A stretch of 64,000 nt of DNA from Silurus meridionalis (Eukaryota; Chordata; Actinopteri; Siluriformes; Siluridae). A model generated the notes under the pieces. The model ran no database searches. It saw only the letters and a list, made by a program, of their open reading frames with translations, and had not been told where the DNA came from. Positions 1 to 12,040 of this stretch are shown here, one piece after another. The translations under genes and the position numbers were made by a program. The DNA lies in contig NC_060906.1 of assembly GCF_014805685.1 (NCBI RefSeq), positions 21,558,626 to 21,622,625 on the forward strand. Reading direction: 5' to 3'. The first letter of the stretch is position 1, and every line of letters starts with the position of its first letter.

Positions 1-464
1 AATAAATACATTTGTTAAAGTATGCTGAAATAACTTGAACAGTTATGTAGATCATATCTTTAGAAAATTACATATTTAAATGTAAAACACACACATTTAT
101 ATACACATCTTTATTACCCAAATGGGGTCTAACAAATGTAAACTATTTAATGAATTTTTTGTAATAATTTAATTGTATTTAATCTTTTTAATTTCTGCCG
201 ATGTAATTGATTATTTAATTAAATTTTAATTTATATAATAAAAAGTTTATTTAATTAATTTGAATAATAAATTATTAATTCTATTATAAAAAAATATATA
301 AATTATTTTATACAATATATTGTTTAACTAAGCAGGCGTTTTATTTAAAATTGTTTAAAAAAATTAACTGTTGATACCGTACCCAGATTGGAAGGAACCG
401 TCACTTAAAAAAAACGAGGTACGTACCGAACCGTGAATTTTATGTACCATTACTACACCCCTAA
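1..464. mobile_element. hAT-like nonautonomous element, right part
   Basis: The piece ends in a terminus reading gaaccgtgaattttatgtac followed by tactacacccctaa. This is the inverted counterpart of the taggggtgtaacggta left end seen at 20326. Bases 9-180 also match 20607-20800 nearly base for base, including acatttgttaaagt and the acccaaatggggtctaac segment. The left end is cut off by the window border. The hAT assignment rests on the terminus style from memory. Confidence 0.7.
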
Positions 465-1924
465 TAAACATGGAATTATAGTAAGCTATTTTTTTTGGCT
501 CGACTGCTTGGTCATTTGGAGTAAATCAGAGTTGACTAAGCACTCCCAGATGGTAACAGTGACTAATTTAACCCTAACGTCAAGGGTTTGCTTTCCATGT
601 GTGCTGAGAATAAGTAATTCCTCAGCCACCTTTTCAATATTACTTAACGATCTCAGACATTTGCTTGCAGGCGACATGACAAACAGGCAGAAAGGTCTGT
701 CGCCACACCTGTGGCTCTACTCCGGGACCTGGCCTTTACGCCCGCTGAATAGCAGATTGTTTTGGGGTTTAAGAGGCTCGGCAGCAAATATGTTTGACCG
801 TTTCCTGTCTTGTTTTTTGTCTGCGTTTTTTTTTTTTGTCAGGCTGTTTTTATTCGTGTTTTTTTCTAAAAAAAGATCTGACAAGATCATTTTCTCAGTG
901 CTGGCCATCAGACACATCACTTTAGCTGCCTGGGGGTCCCACTATTCAAATGTCACTCCCTTTTTAACACATTGTTTCGATACTCAATTAGAACCCGCAT
1001 CGATTGAGGGTTACGACGAGGTCTATTCAGCCTCCTATGTCCTCCTGAAATCTGAATGGCAGATTAATTGTGAAAGGATGCTCTCCGGAGACTAGTTGCT
1101 AGGTGACTGCTTGTCTCTCGTTTTTTAAGTATTAGAGCCGTGAAACCTGCCTTGTAATGTTTGTTTAGGTTTTTTCATGGGACGTCCGCTTGGTTTTCAT
1201 TTTGTCCTTTGTGTCCTTATCCTTTTCATTTCACTTCTTTGGTAGTAAGCTATCCAGAGGTGAACGCTATCAGTTGTGTAATCCTCTTTCTCAGATGAAT
1301 AGATTCTGCATGGCCGAAAAACGTGCAGGATAAGAAAGCGAATCCTGACAGGAGGTGGAAGGAGTCGGACGCTCTCGCTGCCATCTATTCAGGTCTATAC
1401 GTGTCCGTTAGATTTGTTATGCAGCTCAAGGATAAGGCTGGTATTTAATTAACTTGGCCCACATCCTAGCGTGAAGCTGGAGTAATGGGTCGCTTAGCTT
1501 AGCCCTACCTAAACATTTCCCTTTTGTACTGTTATCTGCATCCCTCGCGGGGGGACGACACGACACTTTCATTTGTTTGCAAGGTGACTTTGCTTTTGAA
1601 GATGAAGGTGCTGCTCGGGAACTAAGCTAGGTCTATAGGCAGGCTTTTTTTTTTCCCTCCTGTGTTTTTTCACTAACAGAAACCCATTTTTTAGTCCGTA
1701 GCCTAAGGGATGATTTGATTCACGCTTATCCTCATGGAAATGTTTTTATTTTTTTCATTTATAAGGCTGCATTTGTTTTTGTTTTTCCCCCCAAATCCTA
1801 TATGATGTGGTGTTTTTAGCTACAGCAGGCAGGGGTTTTTCCCAAACAATCAGTTAGAAAGTGGAAAAAGAAAAACAAGATGGAGGACAACGTTCCAGGA
1901 AATAATAATGAGGATTATAAGGTA
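465..1924. other. Unassigned DNA, no gene seen
   Basis: This stretch is richer in G and C than its surroundings between about 660 and 1100 and around 1300-1630. An open frame of 220 codons crosses 433-1095, but its start lies inside the transposon terminus, its residue use is uneven, and nothing resembles a known protein. I see no splice-flanked exon, repeat family or RNA gene here. Confidence 0.5.
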
Positions 1925-2498
1925 GAGTAAAACCCCGTTGGACGAGCATAATTCGTTCGTGAATAATAATATGTATGTTCAAACTAGTTTTCCCCATACG
2001 AATGAATGTAAAAGCGATTTAATCCGTTCCGAGACCTCATTTGATCACTTATTTCTGCACTTAAAAAGTATTTGTAGCCTATTTTAACAAATAAACCGCA
2101 AATTACCGTACGGTAAACATAATTGAACACTTGGCCATGTGCTAGTGGTTGAATGCGAGTGTGAGATGCACACGACGCTTGTACTTTTCCACTATTTACT
2201 TCTTGGTTTCCATGGTAATTCTATTTACCATTTCTTTTTCCCAGCAGTATCACTGATTTTCTTGGGACACATTTATCAAGATTTCTAGCGAAATTCAAAT
2301 ATAACACTAAAAAAGTTAAGTTTTTGCTGCACTGAACAACGAGAGCAACCGAGCGACACAAGATCAACTAAGCGACTGATGTGGGTTTGCTCGTGCCTTC
2401 GAAATTTGCTTGTGAAATAGGGTAAAATTTTGCGAGCAAGGTCGCTCGTATCTTCATTTGCTCATACTATTAGTTGCTCGTACAATAGGGTTTTACTG
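1925..2498. mobile_element. MITE with agtaaaacccc termini and TA duplication
   Basis: The left end reads gagtaaaaccccgttggacg and the right end is its near inverse, with cgtacaatagggttttactg. TA dinucleotides flank both sides (1923-1924 and 2499-2500), as is usual for Tc1/mariner-type insertion. The 574-base interior has no open frame of interest. The element is bounded on the right by a Tc1-type fragment. Confidence 0.72.
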
Positions 2499-2519
2499 TA
2501 CTAGACTTTGTGGTGCTGA

Positions 2520-2833
2520 TGTAGGTGAGGTGAGGTGAGGAGACCTGGAGTGCAGTCTGTGTTCCAATTCATCCCAAAGGTGTTTGCTAGGGTTTATAGC
2601 AGGAGATCTCCCATTCCAAACCATGTAAAACATAATGTATCTTCATGAAGCTGACTTTGTGCACAGGGGCTTTTTTGTCATGCTGGACAGAACAGGTTTC
2701 GGTCTCATATTTCGAGTAAAGTGAAATTTTCATGCTACTACATCCAAAGTATGCAATTGTGTTTCCTTCAATGCTTTGAGAAAACACCACATTTGGCTGG
2801 AAAATTCAGGTGTCCCAGTACTTTCATTCACCT
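2520..2833 (-). mobile_element. Tc1-like element fragment (family B)
   Basis: Read on the minus strand, the fragment starts near the terminal gaatgaaagtactgggacac and runs through blocks shared with other copies in the window: gtgcacaaagtcagcttcat, a ggagatctcctgctataaac-like block and the aggcctcctcacctcacc end. Family B copies encode short vestiges of a Tc1 transposase (FQHxxAPVHK, NPIEHLW), best seen in the copy at 31025-31522. This copy has no usable frame. Confidence 0.7.
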
Positions 2834-3608
2834 CATAATCCTCACATTTTCTATTTTCAGATTTTCAGCTTTGACAGGCATGTACTAGCGCATGAAAGAC
2901 GGTCCACAGGCGCTAGTTACGATTCCAGGCTGCAGGCTTTTCTCTGACGGAGAGGACAAAAACAGTTTTGCTCGGTTTCTCGTTTCAGTAGTCAGCACAT
3001 GTTTGGGCTTGCAGCGAAATCCCAGAGCGCGTATGCTAATAAGCAGACCGGAGATGTAAATTCGGGAATGTAAAGTGTTTCAGGAAGAGTGAAGTGTGTC
3101 AACACAGTATTCTCATTCAAAAGAACTGTTACAGACGAGAGACACAGTCACACAGCCGGGGAGTCTTTCAGTTATTAGGATTTCATTAAGCACAGGGATC
3201 AACTCAAACTTTCTTGTTTGTGAGGGCCATATACTGTAAGTTGTGCTTTCTTAAAAAAGGGGCTGGGAAATGACACATCCCAGAGTGAGTGCTAGAATGC
3301 TAGATTAGTTTATTATTTTGTTTGCACCATACAGACAATCGCTCCTCAAAGTTGTCCCCAAAATGTCCCACTTGCTCTGTCCCTCTAATAAACTCAATTC
3401 TAATCTCGTCCATCAAACAATTAAGGGTTTATAACTAACATTTTTAAACAGCGTGTCCGGGTAAAATGATGTGATTCGGCGTACAGATCCAAACATTACA
3501 CTACCAGATCTAGATTAAATTAGATGTTACACTTCTTTAATATATTTTCATTCATTGACGAAACTCAGCAGTTATTCCTGACATGATGCTCTGCATTTAA
3601 AGACACAC
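2834..3608. other. Unassigned DNA
   Basis: I recognise no exon or repeat here. A GC-richer part at about 2880-3060 (tgcaggcttttctctgacgg and following) is unlike the flanking AT-rich repeats and could be old unique sequence. No reading frame of note. Confidence 0.4.
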
Positions 3609-4321
3609 TCCATTAAAAAAGGAATTGGGACACCTGACTTTTCCAGCCATATATGGCTCAATGACAAACTGTTACCACAAAGTTGGAAGTTCACAGTTGT
3701 ATACAATGTCTTTGGATGTAGTAGCGTTAGATTTTCCCTTCACGTGAACTAGGAGATTTAAACCTGTTCCAGCATGGAAATGCCCCTGTGCACAAAGCAA
3801 ACTCCATGAAGATACAGTAATCCCCCAAAAATGCTATTTTATGTATACGGTACTGTACTGTATTAATATTTTACTTCATTTTTTTACATCAATTTCATTA
3901 TTTCAACATAGACTCCATAAAAACAGTTCACTATAAGTTTTTTGGTCTATGGTGCTCTCCGTGAGAGACCGGGAAAATCAACTAATTAGTTATGTGGATG
4001 CAAATGTAATTCTTCAATAAACCGGGGGCATGAAATTTGAACAGCGATAAAGCCTGGGATTACTGTACTTTAAAAGGGTTTGAATGGAAGATCTCGTGTG
4101 GCCTCCTATAGATCTCTGACCTCATTCTAATATTTGGCTTTGTAGCTTAATGAAGTTCCACAAATCTCCACAAGCACACACCAAAAATCTAGTGGAACAT
4201 CTTTCCAGAAGAGATGAGGTTGATATAAAAGCAAATAAGGACTAAATGTGAAATTGGATGTTAAAAACAAACGCCAATCTTATGGTCAGGGGTGTACAAA
4301 CTTTTGTCCATGTCGTGTGAT
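3609..4321 (+). mobile_element. Tc1-like element (family B), interrupted by a MITE
   Basis: The copy starts with the family terminus (gaattgggacacctgacttt) and ends with ggggtgtacaaacttttgtc, so both ends are present. Its left part covers 3609-3814 and its right part 4066-4321. The transposase vestige (cagcatggaaatgcccctgt, corresponding to the FQHxxAPVHK region) is just before the interruption. The gap is filled by the MITE described separately. Confidence 0.75.
3815..4065. mobile_element. 251-bp MITE inside a Tc1-like element, TA duplication
   Basis: The ends are perfect inverted repeats of ten bases, cagtaatccc and gggattactg, flanked by TA at 3813-3814 and 4066-4067. It splits the surrounding Tc1-like copy just after ctccatgaaga, so it is the younger of the two. 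The interior is AT-rich and noncoding. The TA duplication suggests mobilisation by a Tc1/mariner-type transposase. Confidence 0.8.
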
Positions 4322-5440
4322 TTATGTCGCTTTCTGAACGTCTTGACTTTTCCTTAATCGAATGAAAATTACCATTTTAGCATTCGGACAATGAAATTAG
4401 AATCCATGATGAGGCACTTTATGATCGCACGCATCACCTGCCATTTTCATCCATAACCATTTCTTCTACAAAACTATGTGAGGCAGATAAACATCTTTAT
4501 ACCTGTATACTGCCTCACCCCCTTCTCCGTGTAGCGTTTGAGATATCCATGATTAATCATTCCAGCTGTTTTTACTAGCATCCCAAGAGCTCCTCGTCAT
4601 AGTTGTGCCCTTTGATGATGATAATAATGCACATGTAATGACAACTTTCCTCATCCTCTGCCTGCAGCGAAAGAGCGCAGTAGTGTGACAGGACTCTACC
4701 TGGCAGCGAGTTTTTGTGAAAACGCCGCACGAGAGCGAACGACAACCTGCTGTGAGACCTGTGAGTCGAGGATGCTGACGGAGAGAACAGTTTATCTCGG
4801 TGTAATTATGCGACGAGCTTTTCTTTCGCAGTGTTTTTTCCCTGATTGAAAATGATGCCAGGAGCCGACTCCATCTGGCGTAGTGTGGGCTTGCTCTTCT
4901 GACAGCTTCATCAGCTCGTAAATGCCTTTTCCCACCCACCGACACACATCGCAGCTCTTTATTTATGCGTCGATTACTTTCACGTCGCCGTCCCCTCGCT
5001 TTTCTGCACGTGAAACTCAACCCGAGGCGGTAAAAGGATTTGTCCATCCCATTCTTGTGTTGTCTGGTTAGAAAACACGCTGTCTGGCTCATTATGATCG
5101 TAAAGAAATTAGTAGCCTATAGTTACCCAGCAGAAGAGTAAATTCAGCTCCCTGGAAAGGAAAAAAAAAGCTTGATTTCACAAAGCAAAACCTGGCTGAC
5201 GGTCAATCCAATTTAGCTATTCGGCTTAATTAGCAAGAACATCGACGGACAGGTTTGTATAGAATCAGGGACATGCTGATTTGAGGAAACTTCAATCAAA
5301 GAGATGCAGCTAAAGTACAGCAAGTGCGCCGTGGTATATGTAGTTCTTCCTAGTCCTACATAAACATATAACAACCAGTGGTGAACCATCAGGGTCAGCA
5401 AAGCGTTCTCTGCTAGCCTACATTCTATCAAAATCAATGA
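4322..5440. other. Unassigned DNA with GC-rich core
   Basis: Bases 4560-5080 are clearly GC-richer than their surroundings and carry a 179-codon open frame on the minus strand. The translation is rich in Arg, Ser and Cys with no recognisable domain, so I do not call it a gene. A conserved regulatory element or an upstream noncoding exon are possible but unsupported. Confidence 0.4.
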
Positions 5441-7780
5441 CACGTTTTAGCATATTTTTGTCTATAAATATGTATTCAATTATTGCCAATAGTCTATTTT
5501 CTTTATCTCATAGCGTTTCTCTCGAGTATAAGTTGAAGATGGAGTTTCTGTCCAATCAGATTTCAGCCATCACATCACATGTTGCCAGGGGTCAAATCTA
5601 TCTATTTGTGGTAAGGCTTCAGAATCAGCTGCCGAATCTTTTATGGTCAACGCCATGTTGGTTGTTTGAAGTTGTTGTTTTAACCAATCAGATTGCGACA
5701 CAGAGGCCCTCTAGAAGGCGTCCGATCATCACCAGTTTGCAACCTGCATCTGTAGCAAACTGCCCAAGATCGAATATATTCATGTGGATTTAATAGCTGT
5801 GTTTTTTTTTTATTATTATTTTTCCACAATGAATGACAGAGGAGAAGATTTTTCTTTTTTTGGTCGGATATACACGTTTACAAGATTAACTTTTCAAGAA
5901 AAGCTGTACATCGTGAGGAAAATGTCGGCCAAAACAGCCCAAAACAGATGTTAAGCGAACCGGTTACACTTTTCCGTTGTCTTTCCTGTAGGATTTGCTA
6001 AAAAACACACAATTTGCTTTCATTTCTAATCCCCCCCAAAAACATAATGTACAAAAAATAAATAAAATCCCGCGGTAATTTTATGAGGTTGATATCGATG
6101 CTTCTGCCAGAGATGATGTATGTGGGCAGTGCAGTTGCGGCTGCAGTGAAAGAGACTTTTTAAAATGTGTTCATTGGTTTCCTTGCTTTAGTGATGACAT
6201 TCATTCACACTGTATGAGATTCCTGTCTATGATGCAGCGCTCTGTTCTACTTCGGTTTTCTATTCTCTGTATGGTTCCCATAACCATGGCCTCATAATGA
6301 TGGTATTAAGAGGTGGTTCGACTCAAGTAGGACACCACTGAAGGCCTAAGGGTGAAATGCACAACTTGCCACTGATAACATTTAATTTATTCCTTTCATC
6401 CACTACTTTATTTTTTACCTCCCACCAGCTTTTTGCTCTTATAACAACTACCAGTTAATTAAGTTGAAGGCTAAGACGTGTGAAGCCACCCAAGCAAATC
6501 GTTTTACAATTTGGCTCATACCCGCTTTGAAAGTACGGCTATTTTTTGCTCTCAAAGCCACAGATGGCAATGTTCAAGATTTCTGAATGATTTTGCCAAA
6601 AACTGTTCTGTTGTGCTTCTCAAGAGCCAGCTTGCTGGATATGGTTGAGTATGCAGACATGCCTCTTGTTGGAAGAATATACATTCCACTCTAAAGCTAT
6701 TTGGTGGAGCTCAGTGGTTAAGGCTCTGGGTTACTGAAGGTTGGAAGGAAGGTTGGGGATTCAAGCCCACGTATGTCCAAGCTGCCACTTTTGGGCCCTT
6801 TCCGCAAGGCTCTATATCAAGGCTTTGTCATGGCTGACCCTGTGAAGAAAGAAGAAGAAGAAAGAATTTTGCTGTAATGTACATGTAACAAGTAACAGGC
6901 CGGAGCAATAGTATTGGAACAGATGAGTATCGAAAAAAAAACATGGATATTTGCATTGTAAATATGACTTTTTGAAAAACATGCAACATTTAGCTGCATA
7001 TATCTTCCCTGCAATAACTTCACCCAGTCAAAAAAAAATTTTAAGTCATCCTTTTTTTTACTGCGTTTAAAGTTAAAGGCAAAAAGTTGGATGAAGTTAT
7101 ACTTTTTTTTTTCCCAGAAATATTTCTAGGAATCCAATATGTTCCCTTATGTTGTTTTTATAGCAGTATCATTTGTGTTGCTTTTTTTTACAATGAATTC
7201 ACAAAGAATGCAAAATAGAAGCATTACAATCACTTCCAGACGTTCCGACCTCCACTTTATATCACATGACAGTGCGTATATATAGATATATTAAAAAAAA
7301 ACACCACACGTTTCGTCGTGAAAATGCGTTCGCTAACCTTCCGCCACTGATTAGCCATTTCGAAGACCAGCGTTGTCGTGTGACCCTTATGAAATATTCA
7401 TCCACATGATGAAGTCATGTAGTAACAGCCCCGGCATCCTCGTGACGAACGACATGCGATGCTTTTATGTAACATTAGGAGACCCTCACTGGATCACAAA
7501 CGTCACCGTATCATCTCTCATGACTAGCTAATGCAGAAGACTGTATCAGGCCCCAGAAAAATATTTCAGGTAGAAAAAGTAGATTTTGTTTAAAGTGTAG
7601 TGTTTTTCTGATCGATAAAAGTCGCCCTCGATCAAACATTATTTTATGGATAAAGGTGCACCTTACAGTTTAATGAAAATAATGACTGTAATTAGCGCTC
7701 TACATGAAGCTCATAAACATCTTGTTTTTCTTCTTTTTCTTCTTCTTCTTGCTTAATGCATATTCACCCCCCCCGCAGAT
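5441..7780. other. Mostly unassigned intergenic or intronic DNA
   Basis: Apart from the SINE at 6708-6900, I recognise nothing firm here. Bases 5520-5790 have two copies of the phrase ccaatcaga about 130 bases apart, which may mark an old repeat. The rest is AT-rich, with poly-T runs and a TTC-rich stretch at 7727-7750. Confidence 0.4.
6708..6900 (+). repeat. tRNA-derived SINE copy
   Basis: The copy contains the pol III A-box-like ggagctcagtggttaaggct and a degenerate B box (ggattcaagccc), followed by the family's gggccct..caaggct block and an atgtacatgtaacaagtaac-like tail. It is diverged and partly rearranged. The same family recurs at 14043, 26625, 41742, 42425 and 44275. Confidence 0.65.
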
Positions 7781-7829
7781 CATGGGGTCCTGACTAGAAG
7801 ATTCGTACATGCTACTTCTCGAACATACC

Positions 7830-8000
7830 TTTCCACATTTAGGTCCATTTGCTTTTATAATAACCTAAAGATGTTCTACTAGATGTGTGATTGGGGAGAT
7901 TTTTGCTCTTTCAGCCCCAAAGGTGTTGGTAAAGTCCAGTACTGAGGTAGGTGAGGTGAGGAGGCCTGGGGTGCAGTCAGCGTTCACATTCACTGCAGAA
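7830..8000 (-). mobile_element. Tc1-like family B fragment
   Basis: The stretch ccccaaaggtgttggtaaag and then gatgtaggtgaggtgaggaggcctgg-type sequence match the minus-strand copies at 11800, 2520 and 31025. Only the middle of the element survives and no frame is open. Confidence 0.6.
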
Positions 8001-8280
8001 AAATAACCGTCTAAATTTTGGCTGTCAATCGATACAAATATTAATTTGTGATTAATTGCAAATTATTCGCACATTTAAATCTGTTCTACTTTTTCATGTT
8101 TTTAATGCAATAAAAAGTAATTGTAACATGTTTTATTAATTTCACATTTGTTATTAATTCTTTTATATTTATTTCATTATTTTACACTCTCGAAATGATT
8201 TTTTTTATATGAATTATTAGTATAATAGTTATATGCACATTTTTTTAGGTGAATGTTTTATGTTCAAGTGAAATTGTCCG

Positions 8281-9125
8281 AGTGCATTAAGATAATCACA
8301 CTTGAAATAAGAAAACATATATTGGCTTTATTTAAAAAAAAAAAATGAATTAACTTAAATAATTCACTTAAAACTATCTTTTTTTAAACTAGTTAATTAT
8401 TTGTTAAACAGTTTGCTTTTGTGTGAAAAGATCTTAAAACCAGAACTACTAATCAAGAGAATTCTTCCCAATTTGAGATTCGTCATTAAATATTCTGTCT
8501 TAATAAATAAAAAAAAACTAAAAAACAAGATTACTGTTAAAATTAAGATCACGCATACATGCAACAGTTATTTATTTAAATGAAGACGCTCTTGTAACAC
8601 ACAGTAGTTGGCATGCAAACACAAAGCCGAATCAATACTTGCTGCTTCTCTAAATACTTTAACTTATTGCAACATTAAACATTATTGAATGTATTTTGTC
8701 ATTACTGAACACAAAGATATTCAACAAGAGAAATTTCAATCAAACTACAGAACAACTAAAAAGCCATAAAAAAAACAAAGTTCCAAAAAAATTATAACTA
8801 ATTGTTGGTAATATACTAATATTTGGAAAGAGTGCTGTGACTTAATTATTAGGTTATAAATAAATTAAGCTTTTGTAATAAAAAATAATATTAATCCTAA
8901 GTGTGATTATTGGGCATTTTTTCACTGAGCAACTTTAAAACCAGTTATTACAGTTAAAATAAATTCTTAAAGGATCCAAAGCCTCAAATGACATCTCTTA
9001 GTTTACAGGTAAAATAATGAACTTTAGGCTTTACTAACAAAGTAAGCGATCATAATCTTACACTATCTGCTCTTACATAATAAGATTTTTATGGCTAGAA
9101 ATAAGATCTTTCAATAGACATTCAA
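8281..9125 (+). repeat. AT-rich interspersed repeat (family C), copy 1
   Basis: The copy runs from cacttgaaataagaaaacat to tttttatggctagaaataag. Blocks such as gtgtgaaaagatcttaaaac, cttgtaacacacagtagtt and gaatgtattttgtcattact recur in the same order at 33630-34640 and 59205-60055. No coding capacity is seen. I cannot assign it to a named superfamily; it is probably a nonautonomous DNA transposon. Confidence 0.7.
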
Positions 9126-9935
9126 TACAACTGTGGACATAGTTTTATCATATGGTGTGGATTAACTCATAAACATGCGTAACTACGTACTCGTGGTCTT
9201 TTTTTTCCTTTTTGTATATATACATTGTGTTGTGTATATACTGTATACTATATTATGTCTCTATTTTTTTATATATTTTCATTTCATTTTCTTTGCTGCT
9301 GTAACAGCGGTTTTACATTTGAGTAGTTTTAGGACTGAATTATTCCAATTAATTTTTTTTAGTAATTCATCAGATTGCTAGAAATGTTCTCGTGTCTGAG
9401 ATCCATGCAAAACGCTCATTTTCGAACTTTTGAGTTTAATTAAAAAAAAAAAAAAAACGTGAACTTGGCATCTCTGGCTTCTGCTGTCCCCCTCGGTCTT
9501 TCACTGTCCTTCAGCCAACTCTCGTTATCGTCGTTATCGTGAACTATCGACTGTTCGGAGGTCACCTGAGATCGGAGGATGTGATCGCGCCTCCACTGCT
9601 CAGGGACATTTGTCTCATTCAGCTTGGTGTTTGGTCGTCTGCCTGCCAAAATTTGGGCTCTTCTTCCTGATTAAACACAGGGCTAAACTAAGTTCTTGGC
9701 TCATTTAAACTGATATCTCAATTCAGAAATCTTTTCAGAAAATCATCTGAATCAGTGCAGATAGAAGTCTGACGTTATGTCGCTTGGCATCCAGCCAATT
9801 AGTATTTTTCAGATCAGATATGATTTGCTCTGAAGCAGTATAGAGGTCACATGAATAATCTTTGGTGACTAATTATCTCGAAAAACATCTTGAAAGACTG
9901 TCTGTGTTTTGGGACAAAAGGTTTTTGGAGCCTGT
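9126..9935. other. Unassigned DNA
   Basis: The first part is T-rich with a TATA-like alternation near 9220-9280. Bases 9465-9660 are more balanced and contain a direct duplication of cgttatcg, but have no recognisable coding content. A 15-base A run sits at 9442-9456. Confidence 0.4.
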
Positions 9936-10165
9936 AAGATATGGAGGTGTGGTATATCGGGAGGAGAATGCTGAGGATGGAGCCACCAGGAAGGAGGAAA
10001 AGAGGAAGACCAAGGAAGAGGTTTATGGATGTGGTGAGGGAGGACATGCAGATAGTTGGGTTGAAAGTGGCAGATGTAGAGGACAGGGGGGTATGAAGAC
10101 GGATGATCCGCTGTGGAGACCCCTAATTGGAGAAGCCAAAAGAAGAAAAAGATATGGAGGTGTGT
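9936..10165 (+). mobile_element. RTE-type LINE 3' fragment
   Basis: The plus strand encodes the C-terminal end typical of this LINE group (GRMLRMEP-like, PGRRKRGRPRKRFMDVV-like), then a tail reading gatccgctgtggagacccct and gaagccaaaagaagaaa. The match to the longer copy at 23531-24425 is clear. It is cut at the 5' side just after ggtatatcgg, as is usual for target-primed LINE insertions. Confidence 0.8.
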
Positions 10166-10303
10166 GTTTAGGGTTTTTTCTGCGTTCTGGAGTTGAAGAC
10201 GGAAATGTGATAACGCACCGAATGAGAAAAGCTCCAGTGTTAGTTTTGGAGTTAGGATGTTATTTTCAGTTAGTTTTAGCAATTCATACAGTAGTATCCT
10301 TCT

Positions 10304-10305
<2 letters not shown>

Positions 10306-10344
<39 letters not shown>
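10306..10344. repeat. CA microsatellite
   Basis: An uninterrupted CA repeat of about 19 units. It translates to His-Thr or Val-Cys runs in open frames on either strand, which are not genes. Confidence 0.97.
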
Positions 10345-10346
<2 letters not shown>

Positions 10347-10535
10347 GGTTGGATGTCATCCTTGGGCTGATTCTGATTCTATTTTTTATTAATAGAATTA
10401 TTTTATTGCACACTTCATTTACTTTTTCAAGCTAATTTAATATCTAGACATCGATGCCTTAGCACCATTCAGTGTATGTCCCTGGTGCAAGCATATGATC
10501 CAATTCTTAAAATCGAATTTTGTATCAAATATACA

Positions 10536-10680
10536 CATTATGGACAAATTTCACCTCAGCATATGAGTTTTATGTGATTTGTGAACATCTCATACCATAT
10601 TTAGAGCCCAATTTGCTAGTATAATGACCTCCACTCTTCCATGAAGAAGTTCCAGTAGGTTTCTTTGTGGAGATTTGTCA
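10536..10680 (-). mobile_element. Tc1-like family B fragment
   Basis: The stretch begins tatggacaaatttcacctca, a decayed form of the family terminus, and continues to ctccactcttccatgaagaa and tttgtggagatttgtc, which match the terminal 150 bases of the copy at 31025. The rest of the element is missing. Confidence 0.55.
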
Positions 10681-10681
10681 T

Positions 10682-11770
10682 GTCAAGCTTTTTATCGACA
10701 GTGAAATGAGACGTTTCACCAGAACCCTGGTGCTGCATAAAAACACCAGAGTTACATCATACAACATAGAGCCACATGACAGAACACAGAGCTGAGGACT
10801 GACGTAAGAGATTACAGAGTAACACAGGAGCTTTGAGGATGGATTTGGATTGTTCTTAATATCAGTAGTCTGCTGCACTGACTCAGGACTACAGTTTGCA
10901 GTTTGATCACCATCACTGCACAAGATGGGCTTCTTCTTGAGTCTGGTTCCTCTCAAGGTTTCTTCCTTATGCCATTTTAGGGAGTTTTTCCTTGCCACAG
11001 TCGCCACCGGCTCACTAATCAGGGACAAACTTACACTTATAAAGAACAAACTAATTCATTCTTTATTACCACATCATCCATGTAAAGCTGCTTTAAGACA
11101 ATGTCCATTGTTAAAAGCGCTATACAAATAATGATGAATTGATTTGAATTGAAATAAAGGAAATTGTGCGAGACAAAAGACACCAGACGACACAAGACAT
11201 TGTAGGACAGATACACAAAACACTAAATAGCACCGCCATCAAACCTTAATGTATAATGTGTTATTCAGTACAATGTGCTAAAGAGAGAACTGTAAAACGT
11301 GTATTTGTAAAACACAAAGTGTGAACAAAATGTTGTGCAAAAAAGCAACAGGTATATATATACAAAGGTATATTAAAATAATATAATATGGGTGGTGCTG
11401 AAAACATGGATGTGTGTATTGAGTGTGTGTTGGAGTTCAGGTTGTAACAGTTCAGTAACACACAGTTGAGTGAGTCAGTGTGTTTGGAACAGTTCAGTTC
11501 TGTGTGTTGAGAAGCCTATTTCTTGAGAGAAAAAAAATGTTGCACAGTCAAAGCCCAAATGCTTCTGAAACACTTTGGTAGGAGAGTGAAGAGTGTGAGG
11601 GGTATGTGTGAGGGTTATGTGGGGTCATCCACACTGCTGTTGGCTTTGCGGATGCTTTTTTCGGCTGTCCTCACTACTCTCTGTAGGGTCTTGCGATGCA
11701 AGGCGGTGCAGTTCCCAAAACAGGCAGTGATGCAGCTGCTTAGGATGCTCTCAATGGTGCCTCTGTAGAG
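10682..11770 (-). mobile_element. LINE fragment (minus strand), split by an L2-type insertion
   Basis: On the minus strand 11770-11575 encodes a worn reverse transcriptase C-terminus (IESILSSCITACFGNCTALH followed by RKTLQRVVRTAEK). A long 3' UTR follows, and bases 10682-10800 resemble another LINE end at 63377-63605 (gtgaaatgaga..ccagaaccct). Between them lies an L2-type 3' end in the opposite orientation. I infer a single older element interrupted by the L2 copy; the exact clade is not clear from the sequence. Confidence 0.6.
10812..11155 (+). mobile_element. L2-type LINE 3' end
   Basis: The copy has the family's signature blocks: gagtctggttcctctcaagg, tttagggagtttttccttgc, agctgctttaagacaatgtc and the end aagcgctatacaaataatga followed by ttgaattga units. 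The same blocks sit next to a reverse transcriptase remnant at 46756-48012, which identifies them as a LINE 3' UTR. The 5' border is approximate. Confidence 0.8.
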
Positions 11771-12040
11771 GAGATTCATGTGTGAGATTCATTCAGACAC
11801 ATGGGTGTAAGTAAAGTCAGGTAGTGATGTAGGTGAGGTGAGGAGGCCTGGAGTGCAGTCAATGTTCACATTCATCCCAAAGGTGTTCAATAGGCTTAAG
11901 ACTCTGTGATTTATAATGCTGCAACACATTTAAAGTAATGGGGAGAAAAGACAGTACAATTGTGTGCATCCAGCTTTGTGCTAACAATTTGGTAAGAAAC
12001 ACACATGGCTGGAAAAGTGTTAATACTTTTTTCCATTTTT
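11771..12040 (-). mobile_element. Tc1-like family B fragment
   Basis: Sequence gatgtaggtgaggtgaggag, cccaaaggtgttcaataggc and cacacatggctggaaaagtg follows the consensus order of the minus-strand family. The transposase vestige is disrupted. Confidence 0.7.

Noticed and set aside
433..1095. 220-codon open frame on the plus strand
   Set aside because: Its start lies in a transposon terminus, it has poly-Phe from T runs, and no similarity to a known family; no splice or promoter support.
4553..5092. 179-codon open frame on the minus strand
   Set aside because: Arg/Ser/Cys-rich without domain or family resemblance; likely chance in a GC-richer block.
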